A stretch of 36,373 bases of DNA, taken from the NCBI GenBank assembly GCA_900754695.1, contig CAAEDU010000041.1, positions 1-36,373 on the forward strand. Reading direction: 5' to 3'. How positions within the stretch are numbered: position 1 is the stretch's first letter; every line of letters starts with the position of its first letter. The stretch comes from Clostridia bacterium (lineage in GTDB: Bacteria; Bacillota; Clostridia; Christensenellales; CAG-917). This document shows, in pieces, positions 28,501-30,508 of this stretch. The notes below the pieces were generated by a model that saw only the letters and a list, made by a program, of their open reading frames with translations, ran no database searches and was not told the DNA's origin. Made by a program: the position numbers and the translations under genes.

Positions 28501-29090
28501 TCGGCGGAGAGGATGTCATTGAGAAGGAATTGTGCAAGGCTCTTGTATTCATCGCTGCCGGGAGAAGTGAGAAGTTCGCGCAAAGTCTTCACCACGGCAG
28601 TGGCATTGATGTTGTCGGTCTTGACAACGGTGGCGCCGGCTTTCAGACCGGTGCAGTCATAGACGAGGGTGGAGTCGAAATAATAGACGCCGAGGAGCAT
28701 CTTGACGAGGTCGCCGTTGACGTCCCTCTCCCACAGTTCGAGGAGAGACTGGTTGCCCGCGTCGTTTTCGAGATCGATGTTCGCCTGGACCTTAAAGGCG
28801 TAGGAATAGGTCACCGCATCTTTGACGTAATCGAAATTGACGATGTAGTCCAGAGTAACCAGACTCCCCGTGTCGGAGTTGGACGCCTTCGCCGCGTCGA
28901 CCATCATATTCCATGCATCCGTCCCGCCGATGGACTGCATCTCCTGGGACTGTCCCGGCTTTCCGGGCTCCGGCGTCGGGATGGACGGGACGTCGTTCCC
29001 GCCGTCCGAAGACGGGTTGCATGCCACAAACATCGCCGCCGTAAGGCAGAGAATGAGCACGAATAAGAATGCGAACTTCACCTTTCTCAT
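4527..29090 (-). CDS. Giant modular lipoprotein of 8187 residues, function unknown
   Basis: One open frame with no stop or frameshift, roughly 0.85 MDa. A basic start, a hydrophobic core and Met-Phe-Val-Ala-Cys24 form a lipobox, so export and lipid anchoring by the Lgt/signal peptidase II route is expected. Residues about 35-6640 are some fourteen related modules. A typical module has an amphipathic strand-helix-strand opening, a GLSLGGINAAIN-like strand, a helix, and LLAAYYxxGxLYVDLSGLGxP-like strands; twelve end in an A-[VI]-[ST]-A linker. Four Cys/His clusters interrupt the array. Residues about 6650-8187 are Trp-marked beta repeats of Ig-like appearance. No catalytic motif, sortase signal or C-terminal anchor is visible. 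GGAGGGAAGTT precedes ATG 29090. The composition is acidic and rich in Gly, Asp and Leu. I do not recognise a named family. A surface adhesin, structural fibre or lipid-binding conduit are all possible. Confidence 0.9.
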   Translation of the reverse strand: MRKVKFAFLFVLILCLTAAMFVACNPSSDGGNDVPSIPTPEPGKPGQSQEMQSIGGTDAWNMMVDAAKASNSDTGSLVTLDYIVNFDYVKDAVTYSYAFKVQANIDLENDAGNQSLLELWERDVNGDLVKMLLGVYYFDSTLVYDCTGLKAGATVVKTDNINATAVVKTLRELLTSPGSDEYKSLAQFLLNDILSAESGIVGMIGGAIPALISTSRITTNPDGSQTIVMPIGLSNILGGVLGGILAPSEDGLIPAEVYDMVQSVLGIDLGLLSTMKGLSVYISADLTADNGSGRELSGVNVGIGFDYDTFGTSLEQDYGIQQGSISLNVGGTGLQWNNGLNEEINIESYLTSPKAAEGQPESDGGRGLDLAMLDEYSPLTIDLTVSLDLVLKAMKITPNELISSFGTLITGMLGGVNMTTESLNALLNKEINITEDVARTLQVHISGGIDMFNNDGTNLLVELTGADKYNDVRASIGYVGADESLYVDLSGLLGTGKFYVDGINLNEMLGGLIDDLVVMVQKALVDNGIIAPADEEGGQGDAELTEEQEQMAALIEQAKAAIADGTVVRTVGTTAEGEPILDTIGLVKAILENIDVEMAGNIFNLEKVSVTLTEEILNYIWSLVFVDDEGNPTGGTIPVSGDGVKLTITDNGFGESKDILVELGINVIDLDNAPGGEEVKKLFAKVGVGISARFGSVEEEDYFNNKIAAFSEGRQNNEYIKLASLESLLDKDGNLSLKGLDITEILAGVETLEIGLQADIDINGIEGALATINYEKTGEFIVSVLAEFAESFATRATLSVKAEVLDVASLVNAITSIANAPEGTETDIGALLGSLLPALNLEVKLSTKDGVSPVQIWLVNGVVYLETSEEILGGIKLKVDIKPFLTASGASEAISADETGSATETPCEHVDNDGNDICDKCGKKMPCAVDDHVDKIGAKDDKNNDIPDGICDLCGSEMPVTIPAELLAIIAAADVNVGDLYLDVALGTGLLGMLLTLADIEGLTITDAAGGELGLEAGVSINFANGLQIAGEDTSEGLSVGVVLGVGDNFDLDLTLGGINAAINGESSIDAPVDDETFIDFINEPYINLGLELGIKADIKPTNIPIGDSGGKITFPEAMGIDVVLSVDGKLDIAPLLASLTGVQPEGENGTELAVKILNNSDGANEVLLAAYYKSGILYFDAGALLGARVSVELDIMQLLVGLINQPAGGEGGGEGGTSAISAAGDGQVPPKEEVSAFELLLKVTSEGFILELAEGLTEIVKDAIGMELGEIEAALSLNWSNLVDKADAATDEYLFSVNVSAGDIGDIGITLSPLDIGLGKAAFVAAPSVVPDQAELDEFTDLGSLLGADGNLNPAGLEIETVYAELEGTISLGASSSDSEQEWTIGSWVGPLIPVKGEDKNDPESGVDPKIKSLIEKLVVSFAVEKSVGAELNFKLRALLRLDLSLAEDEIAGYILSHSDIALEIYEGKNLLIALYIIADEETGRSSLYINSPEGGLIGGGIVVPGIDLGGLFATSGDEGNSGGETQAGGETGEQAITTAEGDVTEGGETTCTEHVDNINNDSKEETPDGLCDNCGAKMDADAIGILNGILGILNGIYMTDEQVRVGFGPNFLASLINMLLPTAGIDPENFAELNSEKSYLSLFYGKRDGSDQRDIGLDLAITVDPVSIGLSLGGINAAINDANKSVLPKGFEESNYKSILDPDGVISLNATVQLDLELFGTEDLPDGELPVGDILSNFIANLALSTGVVIDDDIAVGIAIELGANIYLADAEKTEVSLVIRDSNSTAEDGSDIILAAYLRGDKLYVDMGMLSEDNFYVTGTGVVQFLLGKVNELLAGDGESGVGSSEAVTATEGKSTEEEELEALNIILEATQGHLALSVTEAVLLGIVNAVAGGQKVDINEIFEALGLDANVSVDISFEDPVGLTVAADTKYAALSLAVIKPYISNEPNEKVTEAINEAADAGYNQYVAGVSSFARFGITLSVEYGADATYEEITDPEELATYDESERYELLPDGTFVQDAEGNYIRNPLTLSDVVGALLSMDAITNALDEMGKNPDQADIAALLKVLLASLGVELYLDDPIGDNLDIRITGLLDLEKLGLTDILSTLTMPKLDTQAILNALQVGLELIFNPEDGVDSASVSVYLINGDLYVDLSGLGGPRISVKLFEILDKMGVFKTGGGSEAVTAAGGQCENGHTDEVDADGNQKPDCVCDVCGAPCHVDATGGEKDENGNDTPDGKCDKCGMPYASDTINAVLNALVRAVVFRTNLGGVIGGNVFESGLGLDVMLPSNMLGELVALITGAEEGYVFEDFVLNENESKISLNIGGGNGIELVVSARSNAGFNVSVAAKAGLEIEVATSDSTLLTVGEKRTFIDMTSLVATVIDMINSGNPDYKPVGDGELAFGSQQITLSVSGKAEFESLGDGSYDVGTLLAQWLQDVALNIETDSAFTDGIGFRLTVNADLSKLGFEALFDDSLTDANAKAEAFFEKSDLNSIEAALELLDIDAAGNIVDNVLAGIYLSGGTLYLDGTGIFDVVENYSYVANFLTFVIGAIELGGNNGGGNENNPTEGEEGQGPATQALAAAAAVSAAEGDETVVRDALINLIYSDTAMQIVITKSIISSLLAALVPDLGSIADIFDSFEVSLGVDIGRHDYVDVKSATYTAAEDVNGKYIAIRNNGGDIVGFMLADGSEETKYTLTSATEATGATEDLLLYYQAKDGNFYIANGMRYRLVEEEQFVPAGDLSGAYVKVEVDGSAEYLYRYDYVFYTKAANGGYDVVTDLEKVAAGTTVYVRVAGSYIVVSSDKNGVLTYDREYGYVRDEAGNLLRVYHPYTDLDEFYLSLGAEVGSMRVGLSLGGIGLEFGRTKSIVPAYITAGKTKTPTTFVGGEKNYTYDEATGTYTLVSEAEKVEGEVYYQDFPLMPFYDSVVTVGASVELELAITEGNIDIGQIFSSILGDLEGLVIQIPSTNKGYSSAHLRLDLTLVLDAFDLPSSEIMVELYNLSSESGAEVRWLAANYFNEMLYIDLSFFGLPKLAVPMTEIADMLRDLIGDLLDSSIYQDVEVGGASAEAITADDSASTENDMISTEDKVAALLISKRKLAISIGNAMMRYLLTLLTIGDDPLNMLIYEQLKGGLDVTIDLNKGFDVGIGAELMLEGDRYEFVEVDLETEEERFFVFASTDQTAAPEGLFLYDSATNSYREASRSEVNAVKDDTSTDTLYVRYEAEKVGTGWVYYTYTHTGTDTDTWFFDEATDSYVKVKAADEEAGTPAVVAPEGATMYTRSEAIDATGKVIYRFKAGAGANPNDYDTVLTLDVNVGAIDMYFTEEREFTLSKEELEDFYEFNGLDTVSLSETISLGLLFADKEEIDLSAVLEYFFPDSDFTAIIGVESGYEEINNILRDIDITVSLEFKLGAFVNYLRSLAARYDLSYDEDGTRVALESLTGDIDLITFINVIRSLIGAKKVPNADGSIYYTDPNVDDLFGLDDILNFVNASVEIATVSNDGVPAHTMLGVYYSLGDNEGTAYADYKGSVTPARYSHYFASEDGIYGYVGVDADTTDGENDGYMLIDDITGYDEEVHGRYSRDNSFLYPDANGDRVREYAGLYVDLSYFGQPGVYISIGEMLALVGGWMGGEMSISLSEAVTAADETTEGSEGTESSFSLPYDLGTLFGGDVNLSDSLPLLSEEIASYITAFVYGARITSTYIRILVESDFLTQILTLLTGGPIFDEDLAFEQSYVGINVDFNNYLYAYLATATTEQIEFSDTRFAIERDDVDGMYWIYTDPLTGEQIMQLRSDMTAAEIADYEAAGKYGYYNITPIETYLHVGGDYVLSSEATNTDWVRAERYTDAGDLGNGYLIGTYKFYVKAGTTYAGEDSNGDGYAEFGADAPIFVVYPSENMKPLVEANIWLWGHNLSLDIHTPVTSAAKFSYTEVTDKSGQYVAEERVVYEPAEAIVGDGRVETTLGDAANGRDYIYYRGSYYPINTDTLLKYENGSYNSVGASGWSAFKGDPFKGGNYFVKVHAEDDGIIVYVPVKAADLYTEKVYDTVYRYVGETGGDYVRNATTSLVTVPEYRVYVDNVIKDYDTTTVNESDATTFVYDEETLRGVSVKAAREAYAAVASEYADFNAYLVAMYGDEDGNVAYYDGTEILYGDTGELYYIDVAIRGSISLSQHVTYIEADSWDEEKMGAYTGDTYVLVRGEYVKYDAAKHGDITKYTKYYAHTASSSAVSEVLGAILGDMDALFTVADGYKAVLPFEIRATVKIAYPSETDDHFYVAGLELAIDLWRTEADDDTLTHILGLYYKSEQLNINDNDDSNDSTESAGLYLDLSWILGPTAKVKVDLSDYTLEQLLSGVLADLLPNEEGNENGEEGGSEAVTAAEVPDVGDPNGVTVLLNLYSRKLALQASAGFLKLVIGLLAPDISSTLDEMMPNVSVGVDINAAPYDLTIGATLYDEKGTGLLDLGITLNLFGTSDPSTGLQLGFGAMEDYDKVAAGQLASILAGNPGDGNNDYIYYHALYSRATADEVEAAANEVNAASDYTFYKTTTGKEYKVINAIEAMAIVEEGGTVYKLDDGTEYIPFSDAKARDESLASGYVGLGERYAAIPITTNNGRPSNNSYVQLQSAEDYKWARDNGLTVYYLSVTNGSDGTYTTGFRSVSIPTGGTLENVTARNAVEFFNYDGSTNGTGKLYIRVSNAYNKEGFAKRFNESTLGVDPLAASATYYLPDGNGTYIKSDVFGNYSTLLSLDLNTLLGSTGNPDAPEHEHTYNDEGICTVCGAKKIDFLGLILEGIGKAGVETVEIGASLALDLTFSDALNWTRQMSELLAVDGSADNYFAMLLSSMAMNSAEFVSAIGLDVDLALQLQLGGLLEALPGLINAPEDSVDIMGVLPTILRGAKIYLEIAIDTNFYGDDIETAAPIQLWVEISDTDEPFLNIYLIAPDLGKVTDIAPYPDNENIGDFFAQGIKIENMISLADLLASTQEQSDGDNADNSAVTAAGSGIIIDIGNKNTGLIPEDIWGILDLLLGEVLFAHDMLSVGLAEDILAGLIGAAVPEFDQLHLLPTFNVKGGSTGANILFGDGSLGLQVQLGINGGFDDYASYGDLLAAVRGESNNAVLSHMLYDEQVYGITEDNLDEFIGTLRVTASTDEDGNTIYTEGGNDVIVTTAEYGLASYVSPEKVWLGTRYELTRIDADGKPVFTPVPYDKSYTVTHTVTTGEGETATTATVQGAFTQDKEGDYVLVSADDVGKYPGLSYYEFVGADKSTYEGKFMPIEAYMQLTGLQESAVPAAQRYKLDASMIKGEYVALADINLTLELGDLGVAVNRPFSAENEDIYGFASLIPSATEGEETSGIRLHTEIELGFWGNNGAAINAGELVDMILGIDAIKDKLGDTTFVGTNLALNVVDDFGSQDEPYFTVELDAYFDFTGELQVELQVMRNSMTDDSVTKLLGVILAGDGIYIDLSGVLGPTVKAKISNLGLTEILTEALGGVFGGAVASGEAAVTASISSTAGMTLHDYAYLAAAINPGYFSLQLTLAAVNAILAKVSADNPDVAIDFELPDLGDIRIESFGDRADGSLLSLGFKMSEDFGVSLDIVKLYIGTEKLYTSDDITKKLDKEYKPIFDVATGEISDDFTLSATADVNIAMTSEGLVPPVADDPDTWGGAESYAEAKERYDGSLAGWVIGLLTDMLGANSFFVSPFTTADEEYIKYEGPLYTKGEDSTGATVYNQVGTTIEGDTAQFLGTDGAKKNYSDYPELYRTTMIEATFASGAVDLGIEIEADINLGAIIASGIGGILFSDLRVAVTLGAPFNTTILEVYYLGSSRLVKAGNVYDLRAGDISGNVQAFSDAIYIDASGLGLGKIKFQGIAGLLGANVGFAYEQQNINSGAISAAEGDETGGETGGEAQAGETVSVTLGIDLAEDYIGINIDKALINTVFGMLGETLEKAGIASLPDVQDLKLALTFGESTVESIELSTTLDAAGTGAIISISDIQLALEPAVDTEDLVGKVKTQFAGITYSKTAGVMTLLQSLINGISPTLSLNVDKRGDMLVQATSNTPGDTLEARHANKNSTISLTTGYGYINRTGDGMEALGGTTTMQGFVIELSIAARHPYVVSSTPDYGEHSISTMAYFGNNNLVIADLSLEIQAGGLAGWILQPVIEMLGLFNWIDLGSVIGSGQLFPSFAYGDDRDTGSWDYGSPVATTSSEGAYTSADETQQYYGEGLKTNADGSVVTDRDGIANGSVSLSDANAYERNTADTNVDAPYKWTISEDGTSWTSGYSYGGGDIMSILNGLISKVEVNLFNRNGYQPYTSNMTAVAGGTPADTDASLISVKVELSKDGYNELMIFLYTMLLSLLHVSVDINGTTDIVEEGGSSDGAYFDYEGTRLKATSADHHRYWYFAYNGWVNETDGGLMLKRHDPSSSGNPGRYVISNIFREIDSVDYMNDLTPSQKTQRKVAILQPYAKSLPFGLLMWLLLDMIALGNMGAPAGQGLTSGNYGALFNALESAKYTLGDLTLLIGSLLPTFASYDSDAPNPSLNIYIDLDPQAAMYGFNDGREVTPGIQAIELMVNAEKATLGGKTLNGINDSGAAAPGVTFGYGATDTLAEAYVLSINPHNLVTANGDTSYSGKGLFSLLEAGRLASVPDIPVTSITVDDVGSKSATVTKTGGSTVTGTLNADLLLKADLPTEASVNLVGYAGHSHTVPITWDAGALDFSPAALNANNRLAGYVYGYALNLVVGMIPVYVTPDQAFTGVYEVSDGGKGAEVTIDWESGKALPEELVYISLGENGYVFGTQAHDAEGNGLTAVLRKSDGSYETNDAGTYNIYPLYTALAVDSDGNGVLDQVNLGGVDYYIIDAALSGGVLPVGTFSWDLNGLDYGWDGTHGGEKVTVTINYQWGYSATQSEEVTLDIKSRLIEDGTVDGASTLTFNDGRTTRFSDWTTFVEFIGSEGYRENIVNDIEVYFEGISTVSGAYVGGGEFRELPILGWELSALTDVVASRAGRELSVNVTMYVGGAWNVWREFGYTDIGSKLEYVRGFGDSYLLSVDGKWVYPTIEQAYERLGANNVNNRGMITGVAQPVTVTVTIGEQGDFEWSAPTGGDGGEETAPDTYSFSDGSATALNGGVQTYEITTAAQLYGAMPESGSVVHPDGTTKRAAFDWNGFAYDTDSALNVARLSVTSGGDRIDTDVVVTLADNADVQDAASALDAEPATEATPVTVVEPKFRAMSIDPLAYGTLADFITGTGRPALPYDKVVNEETGETEHVKGGTLQVKLADGTSAEPITVTVVSWSDKLASDAALPLAGARYTDNIATFKGEDGKTLYQAVVPIIVNARVIEDAEVLLEGFTLVSQTRRFAETVRRYVAAGQVIEVSYSRDTHLPTGITVMNPYAYQESRVFGAEPETEPKTKMEITFADGYVASYSFGLLDVTLPKYGDESVTSTAKWSAGTLNGTLEFMFSALRITGANMLSDIAYGDLNGTHQDFAPYENMYMVYMDADPVLLPTPFGVDNKQLGGGVTVYIDGMFVLASDLARYTTPVAGMTAPRYTELKGEPGADGTPGKVYRYNADGTYNEQGEYAYVYAASYTFETSELTWDNSGISYNYNGGVRRTTVKIHADGNGGLEGAMTMPINILSGRIKSLSFEKDKEDETKGYAAYFDPANTEGIDYFNAKWDGSKLVFDPFEVGDPSTGSAYDIDKAVTHKETVGGTETVVIDYYVYFPMKADIETASGAVIKEAKITWSNLGAIRNSYVGGEFSARITLAAQLTGKQDNAGNAIQAFGTQGSTIPFVSVIPRNIVSDANTAVFGGGTLPETGKVVKEGEEQKTYIDPLNFDLAEFSAQVENITSVTVEVKGMGDVTFDKDGKDGYTLTWVYTGMNVSYLGGKVSLVARLTGPDGYAQDISVPYLVSRVVASKIVELNKSTGVPVVGGESFTFGTDVAGAGFGRADKAYTVQPYEPSTFEMPTSWQITYTYFNPDADGSFVTGSTGTDVTEKVTYLRASMPAGAKVTYANAQSGVESAGDAMITLGSGQRVRIPVKVAQKQTGGTIAGEESITVGNATIGYRSTYKLPSKTDEGIGIVWYGRVFIGSANYIVSFSVADADGNGKITLPFVNGRNVTYVLTAYVGAVVDANGKVLDWSSEGKLPTSISQTYDTFGEDVAKTGRQVPNGDHQKTLSLTVSG
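4530..9170 (-). other. C-terminal Ig-like beta-repeat region of the giant protein
   Basis: From residue about 6640 to the end, the module pattern gives way to beta-rich repeats of some 100-150 residues. Many carry a Trp strand: ITWDAGALDF, FSWDLNGLDY, LGWELSAL, LTWDNSGISY, ITWSNLGAI, LTWVYTGM. Each is followed by a GG turn and alternating strands ending in a V-x-S-x-x-I/V edge. This is the look of bacterial Ig-like or related surface domains. No cysteine ligand set is seen here. The call rests on pattern, not on a profile match. Confidence 0.6.
14732..14790 (-). other. Cys/His cluster 4 of the giant protein
   Basis: The short motif HEHTYNDEGICTVCGAKK (residues about 4767-4786) sits after a Pro/Glu spacer and before the next helix. 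Two His and a Cys-x-x-Cys could make one four-ligand metal site. It is the shortest of the four clusters and lacks the DNxxDxxPDG loop of the others. Confidence 0.6.
22342..22512 (-). other. Cys/His cluster 3 of the giant protein
   Basis: Directly after an AVTA linker comes a double cluster: C-x-x-x-H, then CVCDVCG-x-x-C-H, then an Asp/Asn-rich loop ending PDGKCDKCG (residues about 2193-2249). It offers enough Cys and His for two four-ligand sites, and DENGNDTPDG resembles a Ca-binding loop in spacing. Confidence 0.65.
24352..24446 (-). other. Cys/His cluster 2 of the giant protein
   Basis: After an AITT linker the motif C-T-E-H-V-D, an Asn/Asp/Glu-rich loop, and PDGLCDNCGAKM (residues about 1548-1579) form one C-x-x-H plus C-x-x-C set. 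A zinc- or other metal-binding staple is the natural reading; there is no direct proof. Confidence 0.65.
26211..26376 (-). other. Cys/His cluster 1 of the giant protein
   Basis: After the first AISA linker two units follow in tandem: C-E-H-V-D-N-D-G...CDKCG, then C-x-x-D-D-H-V-D...PDGICDLCG (residues about 905-960). Each unit has a Cys and His at the front of an Asp-rich loop and a Cys-x-x-Cys at its end. Confidence 0.65.
29019..29090 (-). other. Lipoprotein signal peptide of the giant protein
   Basis: Residues 1-24: M-R-K-x-K basic head, about fifteen hydrophobic residues, and Ala-Met-Phe-Val-Ala-Cys24 followed by Asn-Pro-Ser-Ser-Asp. It fits the general lipobox pattern, although Phe at -3 is less common than Leu. 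Lipidation at Cys24 and retention on the outer face of the membrane are predicted. Confidence 0.85.
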
Positions 29091-29152
29091 AACTTCCCTC
29101 CTATGCCGTTGCGCACACGTAAATGCGCCTGCATAGATAATAATACAGGCAA

Positions 29153-29158
29153 ATTATA
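29153..29158 (-). promoter_or_regulatory. Candidate -10 box of the giant gene
   Basis: TATAAT on the minus strand lies 62 bases before the start codon. At 17 bases upstream stands TTATTT, a poor -35. The spacer contains a small CGCCC-TAC-GGGCG hairpin (29163-29175). Other A/T-rich boxes nearby (29137-29145, 29190-29198) are weaker candidates. Confidence 0.4.
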
Positions 29159-29168
29159 CGCACGCCCG

Positions 29169-29186
29169 TAGGGCGAAATAAGGCGG
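29169..29186 (-). repeat. 18-base element CCGCCTTATTTCGCCCTA, copy 1
   Basis: Found on the minus strand just upstream of the candidate -10 of the giant gene, overlapping where a -35 would be. An identical 18-base copy lies on the plus strand at 33269-33286, before the promoter of the small membrane protein gene. Both copies thus face their downstream gene in the same direction. Confidence 0.6.
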
Positions 29187-29288
29187 GTTAAATATAATTA
29201 ACAAAACCTTAAAGTCGTGAAAAAAGCCCGAAAAGAGCGGATTTTTCCGTTTTCACCAATTTTTTCCACCGCACCGCGCCCTCCGCCA

Positions 29289-29309
29289 CGTGTTTCGCCG
29301 CGAAACACG
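29289..29309. repeat. Hairpin in the leader region of the giant gene
   Basis: CGTGTTTCG-CCG-CGAAACACG is a perfect 9-base stem with a 3-base loop. No T-run follows on either strand, so it is not a classical terminator. It lies about 200 bases upstream of the giant gene start. Confidence 0.6.
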
Positions 29310-29333
29310 CCGAAAACGGGCAGAAACGCACAA

Positions 29334-29352
29334 AAACACGGATCCTGCCCCG
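29334..29352 (+). repeat. Degenerate copy of the AAACACG hairpin repeat
   Basis: AAACACGGATCCTGCCCCG differs at five of nineteen positions from the repeat at 30490-30508, and the resemblance runs on through CGACAA-x-CCG. It stands alone in the 458-base gap before the giant gene. Confidence 0.45.
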
Positions 29353-29446
29353 ACAAACCGCAAAACGATGAAATTTTTCTTTTCCTCGCGCCGCAACGCC
29401 GCCCCCCCCTTTTATCACCGCCGACAGCGCCCGCAGCAAATGAAAA

Positions 29447-29465
29447 CGCCCCGCAGAGCGGGGCG
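29447..29465 (-). terminator. Intrinsic terminator after the PIG-L gene
   Basis: On the minus strand CGCCCCGC-TCT-GCGGGGCG is followed directly by TTTTCATTT. The stem has eight G/C-rich pairs. It lies about 85 bases beyond the stop of the deacetylase gene, after the phased A-tract stretch, and so closes the sugar gene group. Confidence 0.75.
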
Positions 29466-29493
29466 CCGTGCAGTCTTTGCAGGTGTCCGTCAC

Positions 29494-29560
29494 TTTCCTG
29501 CATTTTCGTCATTTTCCGTCACTTTTCGCCGCTTTTCGTCACTTTTCGTCAAATTTCGAC
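29494..29560. repeat. 10-base tandem repeat with phased A/T-tracts
   Basis: Degenerate units of ACTTTTCGTC repeat with a period of 10 bases. T3-T4 tracts start near 29494, 29503, 29512, 29523, 29533, 29543 and 29554. The last unit and a half enter the 3' end of the deacetylase gene. Tracts in step with the helical turn are a known cause of intrinsic DNA curvature. Confidence 0.75.
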
Positions 29561-30346
29561 ATGGAGGCTTTTGCGGAAGTTTGCGAGTTTCTCTCTCGCG
29601 AACCCGGAGATGTCCTCGTCGTATGCGAGCGGAGTGAGGTCCACCGCATAGACGAGCGCGGTAGCTTCGTCCCCCGCATGGCTTTGATAGAACGTCGCGT
29701 TCGCCGCCCTGCGCGCCGCCGCGGCAATGTCATAGCGTTTGACCGCGTTCTGCGAGACGAAACACGACATCAGTCTCGCCGCAAGTGCGTCCGAACCGCT
29801 GACGTCGAGGGCGATCTTGTCCTCGTCAGCCAGCCAATCGAGGTCCCGCCAAAGCTCGCAGCCGAGCACTCTTTCCGGGCGTCTGTCCTCGGGGAGGGAG
29901 CGGACGGCGGCAAGAGCGACCTCACAGGCGGCGACATGGGTGGGATGACTGTCAAAAGGGTTGTGGAGATAGAGCGTCTCGAGCCGCGGGAGCCCGGAGA
30001 GCACCGCGGCAAGCTCGGCTACGAGCCCGCCCCCTTCCTTTGCGGTGCACTTGACTTCGGCGGAAGTGCGCTCGAAAAGCCACAACGCCTCATAGCGCCC
30101 CGCCTCGGCGGCGCGCTTCTGTTCCGCGCTGCGGAGCTCGGCCATATCCTCGTCGCTCACCGCGGCATATGCCTCCGAACGGGGACATTGCCCTCCGTCC
30201 GTCAGCACCGCGGCGGCAAAGCCGCCGTTTTCGCAACAACGGAAGATGCCGTCGATGGCGATCATCTCGACGTCGTCCTTGTGGGCGGACACCGCCATGC
30301 ATCTCACGGGAGCGCCCTGCGCGCTCTTCGGCACGAATTTTTCCAT
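29549..30346 (-). CDS. PIG-L/LmbE-family deacetylase
   Basis: 265 residues. Enzymes of this family are zinc-dependent hydrolases that remove acetyl from N-acetylglucosaminyl groups on small molecules, glycolipids or glycans. The first metal motif is SAHKDDVE (the family's usual A-H-P-D-D-x-E, with Lys for Pro), near residue 20. The second is HPTH in NPFDSHPTHVAA, near residue 130. These supply the His/Asp ligands and the catalytic Asp. No signal peptide is seen, so it is probably cytoplasmic. The start is ATG 30346 with GGAGGAGAT in front; a longer in-frame extension to 30715 would run through repeats and into the next gene and is rejected. It is the last of three minus-strand genes after a GH20 hexosaminidase, which fits processing of released N-acetylhexosamine. 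The true substrate is not known. Confidence 0.88.
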   Translation of the reverse strand: MEKFVPKSAQGAPVRCMAVSAHKDDVEMIAIDGIFRCCENGGFAAAVLTDGGQCPRSEAYAAVSDEDMAELRSAEQKRAAEAGRYEALWLFERTSAEVKCTAKEGGGLVAELAAVLSGLPRLETLYLHNPFDSHPTHVAACEVALAAVRSLPEDRRPERVLGCELWRDLDWLADEDKIALDVSGSDALAARLMSCFVSQNAVKRYDIAAAARRAANATFYQSHAGDEATALVYAVDLTPLAYDEDISGFAREKLANFRKSLHVEI

Positions 30347-30372
30347 ATCTCCTCCGCCGCACCCCTCGGATG

Positions 30373-30391
30373 CGGGACACGATACGTGTTT
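30373..30391 (-). repeat. AAACACG hairpin repeat, copy 1
   Basis: AAACACGTATCGTGTCCCG on the minus strand contains the stem ACACG/CGTGT. It lies in the 161-base gap between the mutarotase-like gene and the deacetylase gene. A looser relative, AAACACGATAAGTGTTGC, is at 30428-30445. Confidence 0.65.
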
Positions 30392-30489
30392 CGGGGATTT
30401 CCCTGCGTGCCCCGTTTCGGGCACTCTGCAACACTTATCGTGTTTTTGTTCCGCTTTTATGCCGCCCGATCCGCCGTAACACGGCTTGT

Positions 30490-30508
30490 CGGGACACGAA
30501 GCGTGTTT
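30490..30508 (-). repeat. AAACACG hairpin repeat, copy 2
   Basis: AAACACGCTTCGTGTCCCG on the minus strand matches copy 1 at 17 of 19 positions. It starts at the last base of the stop codon of the mutarotase-like gene and is followed by a second palindrome GCCGT-GTT-ACGGC. A weak end-of-transcript role is possible. Confidence 0.65.

Larger units (their letters stand above)
9171..28985 (-). repeat. Array of about fourteen degenerate modules within the giant protein
   Basis: Twelve Ala-Val/Ile-Ser/Thr-Ala linkers mark module ends at residues about 890, 1217, 1534, 1846, 2184, 2588, 3071, 3644, 4378, 4998, 5501 and 5891 (near bases 26410, 25430, 24480, 23540, 22530, 21320, 19865, 18150, 15945, 14090, 12570 and 11405). 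An earlier boundary with an acidic linker is near residue 530. Before most linkers stands LYVDLSGLGGP or a variant (LYIDLSFFGLP, LYVDLSYFGQP, LYLDLSWILGP, IYIDLSGVLGP). After them comes a strand-helix such as KLALSISxAxLxxLLxLL. Copies are diverged, so the array is old or under strong selection. Confidence 0.8.

Noticed and set aside
25407..29066. Plus-strand open frame of 1219 codons opposite the N-terminal modules
   Set aside because: Register shadow of the giant gene, with low-complexity composition and no recognisable domain. The shorter ones at 8379-9803, 9816-10694 and 10701-13286 are rejected for the same reason.
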